A stretch of DNA of 64,000 nucleotides from contig NZ_AOJI01000024.1 of NCBI RefSeq assembly GCF_000336995.1, positions 48,900 through 112,899 of the forward strand, given 5' to 3'. The position numbers and the translations under genes are program-made. The stretch comes from Halorubrum aidingense JCM 13560 (lineage in GTDB: Archaea > Halobacteriota > Halobacteria > Halobacteriales > Haloferacaceae). Shown here piece by piece: positions 8,708 through 16,626 of the stretch. Below the pieces are notes generated by a model. The model had not been told where the DNA came from and ran no database searches. It worked only from the letters and a program-made list of their open reading frames with translations. The number at the start of each line of letters is the position of its first letter. Position 1 is the stretch's first letter.

Positions 8708-9650
8708 CGGCACGGAGACGTCGCCGACGGACGCGCCGCGCGTCAGCGTCATTATCCCGACGTACAATCGGGCCGAGACACTCGCGCGTGCCGTCGACAG
8801 CGCCCTCGCCCAGACGGTCGACGACATCGAGGTGCTGGTCGTCGACGACGGGAGTACCGACGGGACACAGGCGTTGATCGAGGACGGTGAGGATCCGCGG
8901 GTCCGGTATCTCGCACACGACACCAACCGCGGTGTGAGCGCTGCCCGGAACACCGGCGTCGAGGCCGCTCGCGGCGACTACGTCGCCTTTCTCGACTCCG
9001 ACGACGAATGGCTTCCCCGGAAGCTCGACCGCCAGCTCTCGGTGCTGGACGACCGGGGCGAGGGGTGGGTCGGCGTGTACTGCGACATCGTCTCGACCGG
9101 ACTCTCGGTGGGCGGACGGATCGCCGGCGCCGCTTCGGAGGCAGTCTTCCGCTCGCGCGCCCCTCGTGAGGGAGGCCAGGAGTTAGCTGAAGCGTTGCTA
9201 TCGATGCAGGTGTTCATGGGGCCAGGGTCGACGCTGCTGGTCGAACGCGACGTCATCACTTCGACCGGCGGCTTCGACGAGGGGCTCTCGATCTACGAAG
9301 ACTGGGACCTCGTTCTCCGAGTGTTGTCCGTCGGCAAGCTCGCATACGTCGACGAACCCCTCGCCGTGACGCACTTCACGGGTGATGCGCCGGCGGAGGC
9401 GTACGTCGCAAACGATCAGCGGTACCTCGAACGGAACGCCGAACTGGTCGCGACCCTCGAACGTCGTGGAGTTCCGGTGCGCCAAGTCCATCAGATGGGG
9501 CTCGTCGGACACTTCCTCTCCGAGGGTCGGTTCGGCGAGGCTACGGCGTGGCTCGACGCGTCGATGCTTCTGCGTCCACGGAACCTCATTCGGCTGGCTT
9601 TCTGGTCGGCGTTGGGGCTGCGAGTGCTCGCCTCTGGGAGGTCACAATGA
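8700..9650 (+). CDS. Family 2 glycosyltransferase, first module
   Basis: A 316-residue GT2 enzyme: VSVIIPTYNRAETL at 15-28, VLVVDDGSTDGT at 45-56, and the metal-binding DSDD at 99-102. IYEDWDLVLRV, about residue 198, carries the ED acceptor-side motif. No membrane segment is evident. It overlaps the upstream GT4 by eight bases and the downstream GT4 by four (ATGA), so the four glycosyltransferases form one tightly coupled unit. Sugar specificity is unknown. Confidence 0.9.
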   Translation: MNNGTETSPTDAPRVSVIIPTYNRAETLARAVDSALAQTVDDIEVLVVDDGSTDGTQALIEDGEDPRVRYLAHDTNRGVSAARNTGVEAARGDYVAFLDSDDEWLPRKLDRQLSVLDDRGEGWVGVYCDIVSTGLSVGGRIAGAASEAVFRSRAPREGGQELAEALLSMQVFMGPGSTLLVERDVITSTGGFDEGLSIYEDWDLVLRVLSVGKLAYVDEPLAVTHFTGDAPAEAYVANDQRYLERNAELVATLERRGVPVRQVHQMGLVGHFLSEGRFGEATAWLDASMLLRPRNLIRLAFWSALGLRVLASGRSQ

Positions 9651-10870
9651 CGGATTCGAGCTATACCGGCGAGAGGGGTGAGCCGTACAGAGTGTTGGGC
9701 TGTTGTATTCATCACCAGAGCCACGCGCTTCCGGTTCGATCACCCTTTAACCACCGTTCGTTCGACGCGTTGAACCGCACTGACGCGGAGGTCGATCTCG
9801 TCGTGCCGACGCCGTTTGCCCCGCCAGCGGGTCCGTACTCGGAATACGCCCGAGTCCCGCAAACCGAGCGGTGGGGGACGTACGTCGCCCACTACCCCCG
9901 ATTCTGGTACCTAGTGCCCAAGCGATTCCTCTACCACGTCTCGGGAGACTCCATCCAGAAACGCGTCACGCCGTACATCGAGCGCACGTTCGAGACGCCA
10001 CACGACATCGTTCACGTCTCGGACATCTATCTCGACGGCTACGGCATGTTGAAGTACTGCCGCCGGCACGACCTGCCGCTGGTCGTCAACAGCCACGCGG
10101 TCGATCTCCACAACTACGAATCCTTCAATAAAGGCGCAAAAAAACGCCTCCGGGAGACAATCGAGTACGCGTCGCGTATCCTCGTGGTCAGTGACGAACT
10201 CGCCGGCGTCGCCAAGCGGTTTACATCCGAAGACAAGATCCTCACGGTCCCGATCGGCGAGGACCCCACGAAGTTCCCGACCGACCGCCGCGAGCAGATC
10301 CGCGCGGAGCTCGGTATCGATCCCGAAACGAAGGTGCTGTTGTCGGTCGGCGCCTACTCGGAACAAAAGGGGATTCGAGAGCTGGTTAGCGCAGTGAACG
10401 CACTCGATCGCCAAGACGTGCTGCTCGTCACGGTCGGCCACGAGGGGGACCTCCGCTGGTGGCTGCTCGATCAGCTCGGGGAGTCACCGCATCCCACACG
10501 CTCGTTTTGGCAGCTCGATCCCGTCGCACTTCGACGCTGGCATATCGCCGCCGACGCGCTCGTTCACCCGAGCTGGCAAGAAGGCCGTCCGACAGTCATC
10601 TACGAGGCAATGGCGGCGAAGACCCCGGTCGTGGCGTCGAACGTCGGCGGCATCCCGGAGATGGTCGTCGATGGCGAAACGGGGGTCTTAGTGCCGCCAC
10701 ACGATCCCGACCGACTGCGAGCGGCGCTCGAGACGCTCTTAGACGACCCCGACCGAATGCGGGCGATGGGAGACGCCGGCCACCAGCGGCTCGTCGACCA
10801 GCAGTGGACCTGGCAGCACCACGCCCGACGGCTCAACGAGATTCACCGCGAGGTGATGGCGGAATGGTGA
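9647..10870 (+). CDS. Family 4 glycosyltransferase, second copy
   Basis: A 407-residue GT4 enzyme. I start it at the ATG that overlaps the GT2 stop (ATGA), because its N-terminus then aligns with the first copy (YRVLGCCIHHQSH against YRVLGCAFEHPNH); an upstream in-frame ATG at 9548 would overlap GT2 by about 100 bases. Donor motifs RPTVIYEAMAAKTPV and NVGGIPEMVVDGETGVL are intact. The two copies align over their whole length with many identical blocks (FNHRSFDALN, TDRREQIR/TDRREAIR, GEDPTKFP/GEDPEKYP). Differences cluster in the N-terminal acceptor half, which suggests the copies act on different acceptors. Confidence 0.9.
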   Translation: MTDSSYTGERGEPYRVLGCCIHHQSHALPVRSPFNHRSFDALNRTDAEVDLVVPTPFAPPAGPYSEYARVPQTERWGTYVAHYPRFWYLVPKRFLYHVSGDSIQKRVTPYIERTFETPHDIVHVSDIYLDGYGMLKYCRRHDLPLVVNSHAVDLHNYESFNKGAKKRLRETIEYASRILVVSDELAGVAKRFTSEDKILTVPIGEDPTKFPTDRREQIRAELGIDPETKVLLSVGAYSEQKGIRELVSAVNALDRQDVLLVTVGHEGDLRWWLLDQLGESPHPTRSFWQLDPVALRRWHIAADALVHPSWQEGRPTVIYEAMAAKTPVVASNVGGIPEMVVDGETGVLVPPHDPDRLRAALETLLDDPDRMRAMGDAGHQRLVDQQWTWQHHARRLNEIHREVMAEW

Positions 10871-11640
10871 CCGAGCCCGTGTCTGTCGTCGTCCCGTACA
10901 GCCCGCGATACACACCCGAACAGATGCTCGAGGAGGCCAGACAGACGGTAGCCGACCAAACCGTCCCGACAGAGCTCATCGTCGTCGACGACGTGGACAC
11001 TGGCCCCGCAGACGCGCGGAATGCCGGCCTTGACCGCGCCGAAACGCGGTACGTGGCGTTTCTGGACGCCGACGACCTGTGGACGAGGGACAAACTCGAC
11101 CGGCAGCTCGATCGGATGGCCGAGACGGGTGCGGGACTGTGCGTCCAGGGGTCACCGGGGACGCTCGACGATTTCGTCTACGACGTGTTCGTCGGCGATC
11201 TCTCGGAGGTCACCTCGGCTATCCTCGTCGATACCGAACAGGTGAGCGTCCGCTTCGAGACCGGTCTAGATCGGGGAGAGGACCTCTTGTACGTCCTCGA
11301 AGCCGCCACTGAAGCGGGGGTCTGCTGCTGTCGGGACCTCTTCACGCGTCGCCGCCACGATCGAAGCATGATGGCCACGGAGATGGCCGTCGACACGTAT
11401 CTCGACCATGCAAAACGCTTCGGCTACCTCGTGAGCCAGCGGGTTCCGGCGGCACAGCCGTATCTGCCGATCTATTACAACCAGTTGTACACGGACCTCG
11501 GCCGGGCCTGCCACGAAGCGGGCGACTACGACCGCGCGGTCACGTTCTTCTCCCGAGCAGTCCGGATCTCCCCGCACCCCGTCTCGATGCTCGCGCTGGT
11601 TCGGAGCGCGCTCTACCGAGCCGTGCCGTTCGTCCCGTAG
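10864..11640 (+). CDS. Family 2 glycosyltransferase, second module, with TPR-like C-terminus
   Basis: A 258-residue GT2-type protein starting at an ATG that overlaps the GT4 end by seven bases. VSVVVPYSPRYTP at 6-18 replaces the usual PTYN motif. ELIVVDDVD at 37-45 and the metal-binding DADD at 68-71 are present. It is about 60 residues shorter than the first-module GT2. The C-terminus has one TPR-like helix pair (ACHEAGDYDRAVTFFSRAVRISP). It may be a divergent active enzyme or a partly degenerate copy. The 3' end overlaps the convergent membrane-protein gene by 28 bases. Confidence 0.8.
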   Translation: MVTEPVSVVVPYSPRYTPEQMLEEARQTVADQTVPTELIVVDDVDTGPADARNAGLDRAETRYVAFLDADDLWTRDKLDRQLDRMAETGAGLCVQGSPGTLDDFVYDVFVGDLSEVTSAILVDTEQVSVRFETGLDRGEDLLYVLEAATEAGVCCCRDLFTRRRHDRSMMATEMAVDTYLDHAKRFGYLVSQRVPAAQPYLPIYYNQLYTDLGRACHEAGDYDRAVTFFSRAVRISPHPVSMLALVRSALYRAVPFVP

Positions 11641-13562
11641 ACGTCTTCGAAGCCGTCGTCGCTTCGATACACCCGAACGTGCGTTGTGGTATACACCTTA
11701 TCGTGTCGCGAATCGGCGGCCGCGAACCGAGAATCGGAAACGGCGAAGCTGTTCAGTTCACCGCTTCTGAGCCCCTGCCCGAGCGCGACAAGGTGGTCGG
11801 TCCACCGTTCACGAACGACCAGATACGTTCCGTCGGTTCGTATCCCGCCGGGACGCGCCTGTAACGGACTGGTTGCGTTGAAGCCGCTCGTCTCGAACGC
11901 GCGGTTCGTCACGCGGTCGGTGGCGGCGGGACCGTCGCCGTATCGCTGGAGGAACGACGCCGTCATCCCAACCGAGTCGAACTCGGAGTCGGTCATTTCC
12001 ACCTGCTCTCGGGGTTCGTCGATGTACGTCTCCGGGAGGTCGTCGGCCACCAACACCGTGAACCCCGTCGCCCCGCCGAGCATGGCGATGACGACGAACG
12101 CGGCGACGGCGTGGCGGCGATCGACCGAAAGCGTCCGCCGGAGACCCACGCTCAACGGGAACAGCACGACGAGCGCCACGACGAACTTCAGCCGCTCTAT
12201 CTGGGGGATCGCGACCGGTATCGGGAGTAACAGAGCCGAGAGACCGAGCCCGGTCACGGTGAGCGTGAACCCCTGTCGGTACGATCGGTGTTCGGTCAGC
12301 AGTTCGTAGGCCGCGACCAACAGCAGCCCGCTCAGGCCGACCGCGTAGATACCCGTCGGCGTCAGTAACCAGGCGATCGCTCGACCGACCGTGTCTGCCG
12401 GAAGCGACACCCCGTAGGTGTATAACTGCTCGGCCGGGACCGTCGCCACGTCGAACAACACGCCGGCGGTCAGTTCGACGATACCGACAGTGATGAGACT
12501 CGGTGAGTACGACCAGTAGACGAGGAGTAACACCGCGCCGATCACTCCGGGGAACAGCCACCGGTACCGAAGGGACCCGGCACTCGAGACGGGCTGGCCG
12601 AACAGCAACGGACGGACTAAGGCGACCGGGACGGCGACGGCGGCGACAGCGGCAAAGAGGATGTACGTGAGGTGGTGGGTGAGAACCATCGTCGCGACGA
12701 GGGCGATGACGAACACCGAGAGTCGACGAAAGGTTCGTTCATCGCCGGCCTGACGCAGTTGGCTGTTGATGTAGAGGGCGATCAGGAGGAACACGGACGC
12801 CAAGGCCTGTGGGTAGAAATATACTGCATGGTACGAGAAAAACTCCAGAATCGGCACCGACAGCGCGGCTGTTAACCCGAGTCGCGTCGACCCGAGTATC
12901 GACTGGCCGAGAAGATATGCGATCGGCACGACGAGCGTCATGAGTCCGATGCCCGTGAGAACGAGCGCGTCGTACGCCGGGAGCCCAGTGGCGTGTTTGA
13001 CCGCGCCGATGAGAAAGTGAAAGACCGGATACAGGTCGTAGCCGTGTGGAATCGCAGTCGTATACCGGGCTTCGATGAGCGTGTCGACGGCAGCGACGTG
13101 AGCGAACGTGTCAGTTCCACCGAAATAGAATCCCGTGGTGACGTACTTGCCGAGTTGGAGGGCCGCAAACAGCGAGCCCAGTTGCGTCAACACCGCGGGA
13201 GGCGACGGTTCGCCGCGGATCTGGTACGCGACGACGATCAACCCCAACGGGAGGACGATTCCGAACGGAAGAAGCCGCGAGTTCAGTTGCGCCGCAGCGA
13301 TAACGGCCCCCGCGGCACCGATGAAGACGACCTTCGTCGCGAGAGACGGCGGAAGGCGCTTCGAGTGGTCGGGAGGCTCCGCTTGTGAAACGCCGAACAG
13401 AATCAGCGCGACGACGGCACCGATACTGGCGTACCCAGCCCGGAGCACTGTTGGCCGCGGTAGAATCCGAAGAGCATCTAATGTCAACAGGCCGACTGCC
13501 GCCGTTACGCAAACAAGAACGGGAAGCGTAAGCGGACGACGAAGGTAATCTAGAAGATCCAT
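11613..13562 (-). CDS. Large polytopic membrane protein, possible GT-C glycosyltransferase
   Basis: A 649-residue protein with about 12-14 hydrophobic segments over residues 10-510, then an extracytoplasmic C-terminal domain of about 130 residues. The first large loop, near residues 170-205, contains GTDTFAHVAAVD and YDLYPVFHFLIGAV. Acidic/His residues there are reminiscent of the catalytic first loop of GT-C enzymes that use polyprenyl-phosphate sugars. The location among GT2 and GT4 genes supports a role in glycan transfer or flipping. I cannot exclude a polymerase or flippase. It reads away from the halocyanin gene, sharing a 91-base divergent gap. Confidence 0.55.
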   Translation of the reverse strand: MDLLDYLRRPLTLPVLVCVTAAVGLLTLDALRILPRPTVLRAGYASIGAVVALILFGVSQAEPPDHSKRLPPSLATKVVFIGAAGAVIAAAQLNSRLLPFGIVLPLGLIVVAYQIRGEPSPPAVLTQLGSLFAALQLGKYVTTGFYFGGTDTFAHVAAVDTLIEARYTTAIPHGYDLYPVFHFLIGAVKHATGLPAYDALVLTGIGLMTLVVPIAYLLGQSILGSTRLGLTAALSVPILEFFSYHAVYFYPQALASVFLLIALYINSQLRQAGDERTFRRLSVFVIALVATMVLTHHLTYILFAAVAAVAVPVALVRPLLFGQPVSSAGSLRYRWLFPGVIGAVLLLVYWSYSPSLITVGIVELTAGVLFDVATVPAEQLYTYGVSLPADTVGRAIAWLLTPTGIYAVGLSGLLLVAAYELLTEHRSYRQGFTLTVTGLGLSALLLPIPVAIPQIERLKFVVALVVLFPLSVGLRRTLSVDRRHAVAAFVVIAMLGGATGFTVLVADDLPETYIDEPREQVEMTDSEFDSVGMTASFLQRYGDGPAATDRVTNRAFETSGFNATSPLQARPGGIRTDGTYLVVRERWTDHLVALGQGLRSGELNSFAVSDSRFAAADSRHDKVYTTTHVRVYRSDDGFEDVYGTNGTAR

Positions 13563-13653
13563 TGAAACACGATGGTTGCTGGTGATTCCATCGGCGGCGC
13601 CAAAAGTGTTTGTAGGCGGTTATCCTTATCCTACTGGCTTCCAATCGGTACAC

Positions 13654-14091
13654 ATGTACGACCGACGAACCGTGCTACGGTTGAGCGGGGCCGCACTCGC
13701 CACGGGCGTGGCCGGCTGTAGCGGGTCGACCCCCGACGATGGGGGGCCACCGACGGGGAACACGGAGCCGACGACCGTCGCGATGACCGACGACCTCAAA
13801 TTCGACCCACAGGTGGTGCGGATCGGAGCCGGTGAAACCGTCGTCTGGGAGACGACCGGTGCGGTCCCCCACAGTGCGACGGCCTACGAAGCCGACCTCC
13901 CCGACGGTGCGGCCTACTTCGCGTCCGGCGACTTCGAAACCGAAGCAGCCGCGCGCTCGGCGTATCCGAGCGGCGGAAGCGTCGGAGAGGGAGAGACCTA
14001 CAGCCACACCTTCGAGACGGTCGGCGAGTATCCCTACTTCTGTATTCCACACGAGGCCGGGATGCACGGCACCGTTATCGTCGAAGGTTAA
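13654..14091 (+). CDS. Halocyanin-like blue copper lipoprotein
   Basis: A 145-residue Tat lipoprotein: RR at 4-5, lipobox ending at Cys22 (GVAGC). I start at this ATG because it places the Tat motif at the N-terminus; an in-frame ATG 78 bases upstream would bury it. The rest is a type 1 copper cupredoxin domain. Likely ligands are His73 (VPHSA), Cys130 and His133 (FCIPHEAG), with Met137 as axial ligand. Such proteins carry single electrons at the outer face of the membrane. Its presence inside a glycan island is odd; no obvious electron-transfer partner is adjacent. It meets the convergent epimerase gene with overlapping stop codons. Confidence 0.9.
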   Translation: MYDRRTVLRLSGAALATGVAGCSGSTPDDGGPPTGNTEPTTVAMTDDLKFDPQVVRIGAGETVVWETTGAVPHSATAYEADLPDGAAYFASGDFETEAAARSAYPSGGSVGEGETYSHTFETVGEYPYFCIPHEAGMHGTVIVEG

Positions 14092-15002
14092 GACAAGTAG
14101 CGCTCTAGCCCCTCAGCGAGCGAGACGGTGGGCTCGTAGCCTAGCAGCTCGCGGGCTTTTTCGATGTCCGCAACGCTGTCGCGAATGTCGCCCTGCCGCG
14201 GAGAGACGTGTTCGATGTCGGCAGACGGTGCGATCTGATCACGGACAGTTTCGGCGACGTCAGTCACGGTCGTCGCGACACCGGTCCCAACGTTGAACGC
14301 TTCGCCCGTCGCGTCGGTGGTGGCCGCCAGCAGGTTCGCCTGGACCACGTCGGCGACGTTGACGAAATCACGGGTTTGGTTTCCATCGCCCTGTACCTTC
14401 AGCGGTCCGCCGGCGCGCGCCTGTCTGGTAAACGCGGTGATGGCCCCGGCGTAATCGCCCCCGGACTGGCGGGGACCGTAGACGTTGAAGTACCGGAGCG
14501 CGACCGTGGGGAGCCCGTAGAGGTCGGCGTACAGCCGACAGTAATGGTCTCCCGAGAGTTTCTCGAGGCCGTAAGGGGAGGTCGGCTCTTTTGGAGCCGT
14601 TTCGGTCACTGGGAGAGCCGTCGGCATCCCGTAGATCGCGGCGCTCGACGCAAAGACGACTCGGGCATCCTCGCGGCGAGCCGCCTCAAGCACGGTGAGA
14701 GTGCCGTCGACGTTGACCGCGTGACTCGTAGTCGGATCGTCGACGGACTGAGAGACACTGACGATCGCGCCCTCGTGGAAGATGATGTCGACGCCGTCGA
14801 CAGCGGCTTCGAGCGCCGTCTCGTCGCGGATATCTCCCTCGATAACCGTCGCCTCGTCCGGGCAGTTGGCCCGGTCGCCGTTAGTGAACGTATCAAAGAC
14901 GCGGACGTCGTTGGCCGGACAGAGCGCGTCGGCGATGTGGCTCCCGATGAAACCCGCGCCACCGGTCACGAGAACCGTCTTATTGGCAACAGTCGGCGTC
15001 AT
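14088..15002 (-). CDS. NAD-dependent epimerase/dehydratase (UDP-glucose 4-epimerase-like)
   Basis: A 304-residue extended short-chain dehydrogenase of the GalE type. The Rossmann motif TGGAGFIG is at 13-20. Catalytic Tyr144 and Lys148 lie in SPYGLEKLSGDHY, and the Ser of FASSAAIYG near 119-120 completes the triad. TRDFVNVADVVQANLL and EAFNVGTG are typical of UDP-sugar epimerases. I start at MTPTVANK; an earlier in-frame ATG adds a Ser/Arg-rich stretch unlike the family. It probably interconverts UDP-glucose and UDP-galactose or the N-acetyl forms for the neighbouring glycosyltransferases. The exact substrate is not fixed by sequence. Confidence 0.88.
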   Translation of the reverse strand: MTPTVANKTVLVTGGAGFIGSHIADALCPANDVRVFDTFTNGDRANCPDEATVIEGDIRDETALEAAVDGVDIIFHEGAIVSVSQSVDDPTTSHAVNVDGTLTVLEAARREDARVVFASSAAIYGMPTALPVTETAPKEPTSPYGLEKLSGDHYCRLYADLYGLPTVALRYFNVYGPRQSGGDYAGAITAFTRQARAGGPLKVQGDGNQTRDFVNVADVVQANLLAATTDATGEAFNVGTGVATTVTDVAETVRDQIAPSADIEHVSPRQGDIRDSVADIEKARELLGYEPTVSLAEGLERYLS

Positions 15003-15051
15003 GATGGGTTCTCGTGAGCCGATTGTAAATAGGCGGTGGTCGGCCCGACGC

Positions 15052-15570
15052 CTATCGGGGGAGGGGTTCGGCACGGACGAACTGGACGACGAAGCCGAGT
15101 CCGACGGCGGTCGCGGCAATAAAGATGATTACAAAATTTCGAGTGATTGCCACTTGAGAGAAGAAGTCAGTCAGCCCGACGAAATCGTCGTAGGGGTACG
15201 GCGGGAGCAGCGGCCACAGGAGGTAGGTGAGCTCCTCGGGTCGCCAGTAGTAGAGTGCGATATAGCTGTCGCCGACTAAGTGGCTAGCGTAGCCGACGCC
15301 GAAGGCGAGTCCCACTTCGGGATGCGTCAGATACCACGCGATCGCGAGGATGATAAGCGAGAGGGGAACGGCCACCAACAGTGAATGGGCCAGCGAGCGT
15401 CCCGACGGGAGGATGCTAAACCACCACGCGAGGGGTTTGTCGACGAGGTCCGGAAGCTGGGTCGCGACGATCACGGCGATCAGTTCGGCCCGTGAGAGGC
15501 GGTGGTGGAGGAGAACGGCGACAGAGAGTAACAAAAGATAGCCGAACGCAGCGTGAGTCCACGGGAACAT
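15052..15570 (-). CDS. YdjM/DUF457-type membrane-bound putative metal-dependent hydrolase
   Basis: A 172-residue protein with four or five transmembrane segments. Polar and His-containing motifs typical of the YdjM family are present: WTHAAFGYLL near the start, TQLPDLVDKP, SLAHSLL, and GYASHLVGDSY. The conserved His/Asp residues suggest a membrane-embedded metal-dependent hydrolase, perhaps acting on lipids, but no reaction is proven for the family. It is upstream of the epimerase on the same strand after a 49-base gap. Confidence 0.7.
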   Translation of the reverse strand: MFPWTHAAFGYLLLLSVAVLLHHRLSRAELIAVIVATQLPDLVDKPLAWWFSILPSGRSLAHSLLVAVPLSLIILAIAWYLTHPEVGLAFGVGYASHLVGDSYIALYYWRPEELTYLLWPLLPPYPYDDFVGLTDFFSQVAITRNFVIIFIAATAVGLGFVVQFVRAEPLPR

Positions 15571-15660
15571 CGGTGCAGTACCTGACAGCAGGCGGGTTCT
15601 TCAACCTAGTGCTGTCACCGCAGCGGTGAAATTATACCCTCCGGCCAAGTAATCCGCGTA

Positions 15661-15933
15661 ATGACGACCGCCCGCCAGCGTCAGTTTCTGTTCGGGCAAA
15701 TCGGCTGGACGCTCGGTGGCGTCGGTATTCTGGCGAGTGTGGAGTCACTGACGCTCGAATACGCGTTCATTGTCTCGTTCGTTGGGCTCGTGGTGATAAC
15801 CGCGTTGACCACGCCGATTCACACGACTGTCGAGTGGCGGACACGTCTCCGATGGCCGCTGCTCGTTGGGACGGTCGTGTTCGTCGCACTGGTCGGTCTC
15901 CGGACGTTCGGGAAGTTTATTCGCTCGTTGTAA
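15661..15933 (+). CDS. Small membrane protein of unknown function
   Basis: A 90-residue protein with three predicted membrane segments (about residues 10-28, 32-52 and 62-82) and a basic loop (EWRTRLRWP). I do not recognise a family. Its 3' end overlaps the convergent gene by 17 bases. Start chosen at the first ATG, one codon after an upstream stop-rich AT stretch. Confidence 0.6.
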   Translation: MTTARQRQFLFGQIGWTLGGVGILASVESLTLEYAFIVSFVGLVVITALTTPIHTTVEWRTRLRWPLLVGTVVFVALVGLRTFGKFIRSL

Positions 15934-16570
15934 GGTTTGCAACGACGACCAAATTCCCGTCTTCGCGCGACGTCTCGACGGTGACCGGAACTCCGAGTCC
16001 GTGAGCGAGTCCGACGCCGATGACCGAGGCCACGGGGTGGTCGAACAGTTCCGTGGTTCCGATACGGCTCCCGGTGACGGTCACTGTTGCGCTCTCGTCG
16101 TCGGTCGTTGCCGTGGCGCGCGCGGCCAGCTCGAGGTCGTTGACCAACACGTCGACTAGCACTGAAAGCTGGGTGCCGATCGTTTCGGCCGTCGTAAGGC
16201 CGTCGTGGGCCCGCAGAAGTTGCTCGCCCGTGGGATCGAACTCGCGGTCTCCAGCGACGAGCGTGACGCCGCCAGAATCGGGGACGTATTCGTGATCGGT
16301 CGCTGGCCGCGGCTGCTGGACGTTGCGGGCCATCGTCGTGTAGATGTCGGTCGCGACGGCCGACGACACCGTGGTGCCGGTCATCACGAACGAGAGCAGG
16401 AACGCGACGAAGAGCGCGGTGCCGCCCCAGACGAACAGCAGCGTGTCGAACTGGGAGATCACCAGACCGCCGCCCACGAGTGCGAGGCCCAGAACACCGA
16501 ACACTCGCGCGGGGTACCGAGGACCGAACCAGTCGTGAGGGCGTCCCCCTGCGACGATCCTACGGGGCAT
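15917..16570 (-). CDS. Two-TM membrane protein with soluble C-terminal domain, unknown function
   Basis: A 217-residue protein with two membrane segments at about residues 22-62 and a soluble domain of about 150 residues rich in beta strands. Segments include VTLVAGDREFDPTGEQLL and GVGLAHGLGVPVTVET. I do not recognise the family, but its composition and codon use match the neighbours. It lies just downstream of the DPM1-like glycosyltransferase on the same strand with a 56-base gap, so co-transcription is likely. Confidence 0.6.
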   Translation of the reverse strand: MPRRIVAGGRPHDWFGPRYPARVFGVLGLALVGGGLVISQFDTLLFVWGGTALFVAFLLSFVMTGTTVSSAVATDIYTTMARNVQQPRPATDHEYVPDSGGVTLVAGDREFDPTGEQLLRAHDGLTTAETIGTQLSVLVDVLVNDLELAARATATTDDESATVTVTGSRIGTTELFDHPVASVIGVGLAHGLGVPVTVETSREDGNLVVVANLTTSE

Positions 16571-16626
16571 CGTTCGTCACCATGGATGCGACCGCTATCA
16601 TGCTGCTGTCAAGTCGAGCCGGCCGT

